This document shows positions 5,268-8,630 of a stretch of DNA of 8,630 nucleotides, piece after piece. A model generated the notes under the pieces. That model did no database searches. It saw only the letters and a program-made list of their open reading frames with translations, and had not been told where the DNA came from. The stretch comes from Elusimicrobiota bacterium (GTDB taxonomy: Bacteria; Elusimicrobiota; Elusimicrobia; UBA1565; UBA9628). Both the position numbers and the translations under genes were made by a program. The stretch spans positions 1 through 8,630 of the forward strand of contig JAGWRY010000027.1 in the NCBI GenBank assembly GCA_028869495.1, written 5' to 3'. Position 1 is the stretch's first letter. Every line of letters starts with the position of its first letter.

Positions 5268-5299
5268 GCTCCTCCGCCGGCGAGCGCCGGCGGAGGAGC
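5268..5299 (+). terminator. Perfect 14-bp hairpin after the small membrane protein gene
   Basis: Positions 5268-5281 pair without mismatch with 5286-5299 around the 4-nt loop GAGC, starting 7 nt after the stop codon. The stem is very GC-rich, but no T-tract follows on either strand. It may be a terminator of the U-less kind, an RNA 3'-end stabiliser, or a block to transcription entering from either side. Confidence 0.5.
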
Positions 5300-5349
5300 G
5301 TCCGTGCGGCGGCCGCTCGCGGCGCTGGATTTTCCGGAGGCGGCGAGGC

Positions 5350-5355
5350 TATACT
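5350..5355 (+). promoter_or_regulatory. -10 box TATACT, 6 nt before ATG 5362
   Basis: TATACT (in GCTATACT) is followed by GCGGGC and then ATG, so the expected start site coincides with the start codon. No Shine-Dalgarno lies at working distance; the nearest GAGG is 13 nt away. This points to leaderless transcription. Confidence 0.5.
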
Positions 5356-5361
5356 GCGGGC

Positions 5362-5631
5362 ATGGACGGCAAGGACGACGGGACCCCGACGATCGTCTAC
5401 GCGACCGTGAACCTGATCGAGGCCGAGCAGGTGCGCGGCCTGCTGGAGGCGCGCGGCGTGCTCGCGCGGGTGCTCGACGGGAACTTCGTCTCGATGCAGC
5501 CCTGGCTGTCGGGCTGGGCGGGCGGGATCAAGGTCGTCGTCCCCGCCGGACAGGTCGAGGAGGCGCGCGCCGTCCTCGACGACGCCGGGTTCGGCCGCGG
5601 CGACCACCGCACGTGGCCGCGCCTGCGCTGA
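5362..5631 (+). CDS. DUF2007-type putative signal-transducing protein
   Basis: This small cytoplasmic protein has 89 residues. The core at about residues 10-75 fits the DUF2007 pattern: IVYATVNLIEAEQVRGLLEA, a strand-helix in which the chain senses 'source' residues, then RVLDGN, then GGIKVVVPAGQVEEARAVLDD, ending in a helix. The family is a compact ferredoxin-like beta-alpha-beta-beta-alpha domain, named a putative prokaryotic signal-transducing protein from context; no biochemical role is established to my knowledge. The Trp-rich NFVSMQPWLSGWAGG loop (41-55) is the usual variable segment of the family. The open frame extends upstream to 5140, but that part overlaps the small membrane gene in another frame, and the -10 box directly before ATG 5362 favours this start. 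The gene converges on the acyl-CoA dehydrogenase gene with only 7 bp between stops. Confidence 0.85.
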   Translation: MDGKDDGTPTIVYATVNLIEAEQVRGLLEARGVLARVLDGNFVSMQPWLSGWAGGIKVVVPAGQVEEARAVLDDAGFGRGDHRTWPRLR

Positions 5632-5638
5632 GCGCGCG

Positions 5639-6787
5639 TCAGCAGCCGATCGCGCGGCTGATCACGAGACGCTGGATCTCGGACGTGCCCTCGCCGATCT
5701 GGAGCAGGCGCTGGTCGCGGTAGAAGCGCTCGACGTCGAACTCCTTCATCAGGCCGTAGCCGCCGTGGATCTGGACGGCTTCGTTGGCGACCCACTGCGC
5801 GACCTCCGAGCAGTAGAGCTTGGCCATCGCCGACTCGGTGCCGAAGGGCTGGTGCGTGTCGCGCAGCCAGCAGGCGCGGTACAGGAAGGTGCGCGCGTGC
5901 TCGATCTTCATCGCCATGTCGGCGAGCTTGAAGCCGATCGCCTGGAAGCGGCTCAGCGGCTTGCCGAACTGGTGCCTCTGCTTGGCGTAGGCCAGCGCGG
6001 CCTCGTAGGCGCCCTGCGCGCAGCCCAGGCCCATCGCGGCGATCGACAGCCGTCCCGAGTCCAGGGTCTTCAGCATCTGCCGCGAGCCGGCGCCGCGCTT
6101 GCCGAGCATCGCCGAGGCCGGGACCTTCACGTTCGAGAAATAGAGCTCGGCCGTGTTCGACGCGCGCCACATCAGCTTCTTGTGCATCGTCTTGGTCGTG
6201 AATCCCGGCGTTCCCTTCTCGACGATGAAGCAGGTGAACTCGGGCGCGTCCTTGGTCCCGCCGCTGACCGTCTGGACGATGATGCCGTCGGTGATCGACG
6301 TCGAGCCGTTCGTGATGAAGATCTTGGAGCCGTTGATCGTCCAGGTCCCGTCGGGGTTCTCGATCGACTTCGTGGCCGAGCCGCGCGAGTCGGAGCCCGC
6401 GCCGGGCTCGGTCAGGCCGAAGGCGAACAGGGCCTCGCCGGCCGCCAGGCGCGGCAGATATTTCTTCTTCTGCTCGTCGGTGCCGAAGTACAGGAGCGGC
6501 GCGATGCCGAGGCTGACGCCGGCGGCGACCGTGGCCGCGTGCGAGCCGTCGACGCGGGCCAGCTCCTCGACGGCGATCACGTAGGACGAGTAGTCGAGGC
6601 CCTGGCCGCCGTACTCCTCGGGGACGATCAGGCCGAAGATGCCGAGCGCGCCCATCTCCTTCGTGAGCTCCTGCGACCACTCCTCCTTCTCGTCGAGCTC
6701 GTGGGCCCGCGGCTTGATGCGCGTCTCCGCGAACTTGCGCACCGTCTCGCGGATGGTCTTCTGTTCGTCGCTGGGGGTGAAATCCAT
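5639..6787 (-). CDS. Acyl-CoA dehydrogenase (FAD-dependent)
   Basis: This cytoplasmic flavoenzyme has 382 residues, the full family length. It introduces a trans double bond between C2 and C3 of an acyl-CoA and passes electrons to electron-transfer flavoprotein. The order is N-terminal helical domain (1-120), beta domain with signature LTEPGAGSD (125-133), and C-terminal helical domain with RHQFGKPL (271-278), QIHGGYGLMKEFDVERFYRD (339-358) and IGEGTSEIQRLVI (364-376). Glu366 is in the position of the catalytic base of short- and medium-chain enzymes. Chain-length specificity cannot be read from the sequence; short-chain or branched-chain (butyryl-type) is most likely by resemblance. ATG 6787 is preceded by GGAGGA at 5 nt. 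An in-frame ATG at 6808 is rejected because it overlaps the -10 box. No electron-transfer flavoprotein, thiolase or CoA-transferase genes adjoin it, so the pathway is not indicated locally. Confidence 0.95.
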   Translation of the reverse strand: MDFTPSDEQKTIRETVRKFAETRIKPRAHELDEKEEWSQELTKEMGALGIFGLIVPEEYGGQGLDYSSYVIAVEELARVDGSHAATVAAGVSLGIAPLLYFGTDEQKKKYLPRLAAGEALFAFGLTEPGAGSDSRGSATKSIENPDGTWTINGSKIFITNGSTSITDGIIVQTVSGGTKDAPEFTCFIVEKGTPGFTTKTMHKKLMWRASNTAELYFSNVKVPASAMLGKRGAGSRQMLKTLDSGRLSIAAMGLGCAQGAYEAALAYAKQRHQFGKPLSRFQAIGFKLADMAMKIEHARTFLYRACWLRDTHQPFGTESAMAKLYCSEVAQWVANEAVQIHGGYGLMKEFDVERFYRDQRLLQIGEGTSEIQRLVISRAIGC

Positions 6788-6806
6788 GTCGTCCTCCGGG
6801 GGCCCC

Positions 6807-6812
6807 ATTGTA
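6807..6812 (-). promoter_or_regulatory. -10 box TACAAT for the acyl-CoA dehydrogenase gene
   Basis: The minus strand reads GCTACAAT, ending 19 nt before ATG 6787. The start site would fall near 6800, giving a leader of about 13 nt that is just long enough to hold the Shine-Dalgarno GGAGGA. No good -35 is seen. Confidence 0.45.
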
Positions 6813-6858
6813 GCGAAATCGGGAGCGCGGGGAAGCCCCCGCGCCTTCTTCCTTCTGA

Positions 6859-6864
6859 TAGAAT
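6859..6864 (+). promoter_or_regulatory. -10 box TAGAAT, 6 nt before GTG 6871
   Basis: TAGAAT is followed by AGCGCC and then GTG. This is the same 6-nt gap as at 5350-5355, and again there is no Shine-Dalgarno, so the transcript is probably leaderless. It lies about 50 bp from the divergent acyl-CoA dehydrogenase promoter. Confidence 0.5.
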
Positions 6865-6870
6865 AGCGCC

Positions 6871-8630
6871 GTGACGAAGGCACGCGCCCAGGCCCGTCCT
6901 CACGAGAAGCCGCACCATCCGCACTGGCCGCTGGCGGCCCTCCTGTTCGTCTTCGTCTTCGCGCTCGGCATGCGGTCGGTCCACGAGCCGTCGACGTGGA
7001 TCGCGCTCCGCACGGGACGCCTGATCCTGGCGGCGCACGCCCTGCCGCGGACGGACCCGTTCTCCTACGGCGCGGCCGGAGCCGCGTGGACGACGCCGTC
7101 CTGGCTGGCCGACGTCCTGTTCGCGAAGCTCGACGCCTGGGGCGGCCCGCTCCTGTTGATCGCGTTCAAGAGCGCCGTCGTCGCGGCCGCCTTCGCGCTG
7201 CTCCTGCCGATCAACCACGGCAGTCCGATGGTCGCCGCGGCGCTCCTGTCCGTCGGCGCCTGCGCGTCGTGGACGGGCCTGACCGAGACCCCTCTGGCCT
7301 TCGATTTCCTCCTCTTCGCCCTCTTCGTGCGCCTGCTGCGCCCGCGCCGCCGCCTGCGCTGGCGCGAGGCGGGCGCGGCGGCGGGCCTGACCGCCCTGTG
7401 GGCGAATCTGCACGGGGCCGCGGCGCCGCTCGCGCTGTGGCTGGTGGGCCTCAAGGTCTTCAAGGCCTCCCTGCGCACCGCCGAGCGCGAGCGCCTGGCC
7501 TACTGGGGCCTGCTGGCGGCCTGCGCGGCCGCCTTCGCGCTGAACCCGCTCGGCTGGGGCGTCCTCGCGCACGCCTTCTCGGACGCGGCGTCGGGCGCGG
7601 CCGTCTGGCGCACGCCGCTGGTCTCGCTCTACGGCGTCTTCCTCGTCGCGGGGCTCGTCGCGTGCTGGTTCACGCTCCAGCAGGAGTTCGTGACGACGCT
7701 GGCCGGGGCGAGCGTGATGGCCTTGTCGCTCGTCCTGCCCGGCCTGCGCCCGCTGGCGGTCCTGGCCGCGATCCCGGTGATCGCGCTGGCCCTCGGTCAC
7801 GCCCTGCCGCCGCGCGAGGAGACCTGGCCGCGCGTCCTGCGCTGGACGGCGCTCGCCGCCGCGCTCCTGTTCGTCTACGTCCGCGCGGTCTCCGGGCCGC
7901 TGGCCCCGGTGCGCGGCTACGGCCGCCCGACGCTCGAGGGGGCGGTCCGCTGGCTGTCGACCAGCGGCGTGCGCGGACGGATGTTCAACGCTCCGGACTC
8001 CGGCGACGAGCTGATCGGCCTGACCGGGCGGACGGTCTTCAGCGACCGGCGCCAGTCGATCTACACCGCCGGCTTCCTGCGCGACGCGCGGGACTGGCCG
8101 CGGACCTTCCCGGCGCTGGACGGCGTCTACCGCTTCGACTACGCGGTCCTGCGCAACCGGCGCGCCGGCTCGCCGGCGGCGGTCTTCGACCGGGACCCGG
8201 CCTGGCGGCTGGCCTATGCCGACGACTGGGCCCTCGTCTACCTGAAGAATTCCGGCGCCGATTCCCTTCTCGCCAAGTCGTCCCCGTTCCGCCTGCTGAC
8301 GCCGAACCGCCTGTGGCCGGACGCCCTGGACCCCCTGCTGGCCCGGCCGCGCGAGGCGGGCGAGGTCCTCGCCGAGCTCGACCGCTGGTCGGTGCTGGCG
8401 CCCGACTGCGCGCAGGCCCTGCTCTGGAAGGCCTACGCCCTCGACCGCCTGAAGATGAGCGGGCGCGCCGACCGTCTGCTGGAGCTCGCCGCCGCGCGCC
8501 CCGCGCTGGCCTGGGACCCGGAGCTTCAGGCGCTGGAGGCCTTCGTCCTGTCGGCCCGCGGCGAGACCGCGCGCGCCGCGCCGCTCTACCGCCGCGCCGA
8601 GCGCGAGGCCGCGCGCCTGGGGCGCGCCGA
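6871..8630 (+). CDS. Partial large multi-span membrane protein with C-terminal helical repeats
   Basis: The frame is open from GTG 6871 to the right edge (586 residues, no stop), so the C-terminus is missing. The N-terminus is His-rich and basic (PHEKPHHPHW, 11-20). About ten hydrophobic segments follow (roughly 20-35, 92-112, 115-133, 142-157, 170-192, 211-230, 250-269, 275-291, 293-310, 328-342). The first long loop has RTDPFSYGAAGAAWTTPSWLADVLF (about 61-85), and ANLHG occurs near 178-182. After the last span an outside domain (345-480) contains GRMFNAPDSGDELIGLTGRTVFSDRRQSIY. These are the landmarks of a widespread, poorly characterised membrane family distantly like GT-C glycosyltransferases ('DPFSY...W..WL', 'N.HG', 'vF.D.R...Y'). 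From about residue 485 helical pairs resemble tetratricopeptide repeats. A sugar-transfer role is only an analogy. The GTG start is supported by the -10 box spacing. Confidence 0.8.
   Translation, partial: MTKARAQARPHEKPHHPHWPLAALLFVFVFALGMRSVHEPSTWIALRTGRLILAAHALPRTDPFSYGAAGAAWTTPSWLADVLFAKLDAWGGPLLLIAFKSAVVAAAFALLLPINHGSPMVAAALLSVGACASWTGLTETPLAFDFLLFALFVRLLRPRRRLRWREAGAAAGLTALWANLHGAAAPLALWLVGLKVFKASLRTAERERLAYWGLLAACAAAFALNPLGWGVLAHAFSDAASGAAVWRTPLVSLYGVFLVAGLVACWFTLQQEFVTTLAGASVMALSLVLPGLRPLAVLAAIPVIALALGHALPPREETWPRVLRWTALAAALLFVYVRAVSGPLAPVRGYGRPTLEGAVRWLSTSGVRGRMFNAPDSGDELIGLTGRTVFSDRRQSIYTAGFLRDARDWPRTFPALDGVYRFDYAVLRNRRAGSPAAVFDRDPAWRLAYADDWALVYLKNSGADSLLAKSSPFRLLTPNRLWPDALDPLLARPREAGEVLAELDRWSVLAPDCAQALLWKAYALDRLKMSGRADRLLELAAARPALAWDPELQALEAFVLSARGETARAAPLYRRAEREAARLGRA

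Noticed and set aside
5140..5361. Upstream part of the DUF2007 frame
   Set aside because: It overlaps the small membrane protein gene out of frame and crosses the 14-bp hairpin; the DUF2007 domain begins after ATG 5362.
5765..6874. Plus-strand frame of 369 codons opposite the acyl-CoA dehydrogenase gene
   Set aside because: Composition is that of an antisense shadow in high-GC DNA, and the opposite strand carries all acyl-CoA dehydrogenase signatures.
6628..7800. Minus-strand frame of 390 codons across the 6787-6871 intergenic space
   Set aside because: It spans two divergent promoters and reads as Arg/Gln/Gly-rich shadow. The plus strand holds a membrane protein with an uninterrupted, patterned frame.
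1..8630. CRISPR array, insertion sequence, toxin-antitoxin or defence gene cluster
   Set aside because: No spaced direct repeats, transposase motifs, terminal inverted repeats or defence-family motifs were found on either strand.

Overview
This is a GC-rich bacterial chromosomal window (third codon positions are almost all G or C) with ordinary, densely packed genes on both strands. No transposase, integrase, phage gene or CRISPR array is visible. The taxon cannot be fixed from the sequence. The mix of genes, the very short promoter-to-start distances and the lack of an encoded CCA on the tRNA would suit a high-GC environmental lineage such as Elusimicrobiota, but that is a low-confidence guess.

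Layout. (1) 1-742, minus strand: the N-terminus of an exported Ala/Pro-rich protein that runs off the left edge, and a 104-residue Trp-rich beta-sandwich-like protein. (2) 743-864: a divergent AT-rich promoter island. (3) 865-2171, plus strand: a two-gene operon with an ATGA overlap, a phosphoribosyltransferase followed by an alpha/beta hydrolase of the dienelactone hydrolase type. (4) 2212-3363, plus strand: a cytoplasmic receiver-histidine kinase hybrid with its own promoter. (5) 3301-3601: no protein gene between the kinase and the convergent transporter, but a cluster of inverted repeats that ends, on the minus strand, in a terminator-like hairpin plus T-tract lying antisense to the kinase 3' end. 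This is a candidate structured RNA or structured 3' UTR. (6) 3602-4903, minus strand: an MFS exporter. (7) 4994-5065: tRNA-Thr(TGT). (8) 5129-5260: a 43-residue Cys-containing single-span membrane protein, between a hairpin that abuts its ribosome binding site and a perfect 14-bp hairpin after its stop. (9) 5362-5631: a DUF2007-type protein, convergent with (10) 5639-6787, minus strand, an acyl-CoA dehydrogenase. (11) 6871 to the right edge, plus strand: a large multi-span membrane protein with C-terminal helical repeats.

The genes do not form one pathway. Only the phosphoribosyltransferase/hydrolase pair is clearly a functional unit. I see no defence system or other obviously new multi-gene system. 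The items most worth a second look are the minus-strand structured element at 3301-3545, the small Cys-rich membrane protein with its flanking hairpins, and the recurrent -10 boxes placed 6-7 nt before start codons that lack a Shine-Dalgarno sequence, which suggest leaderless transcripts.
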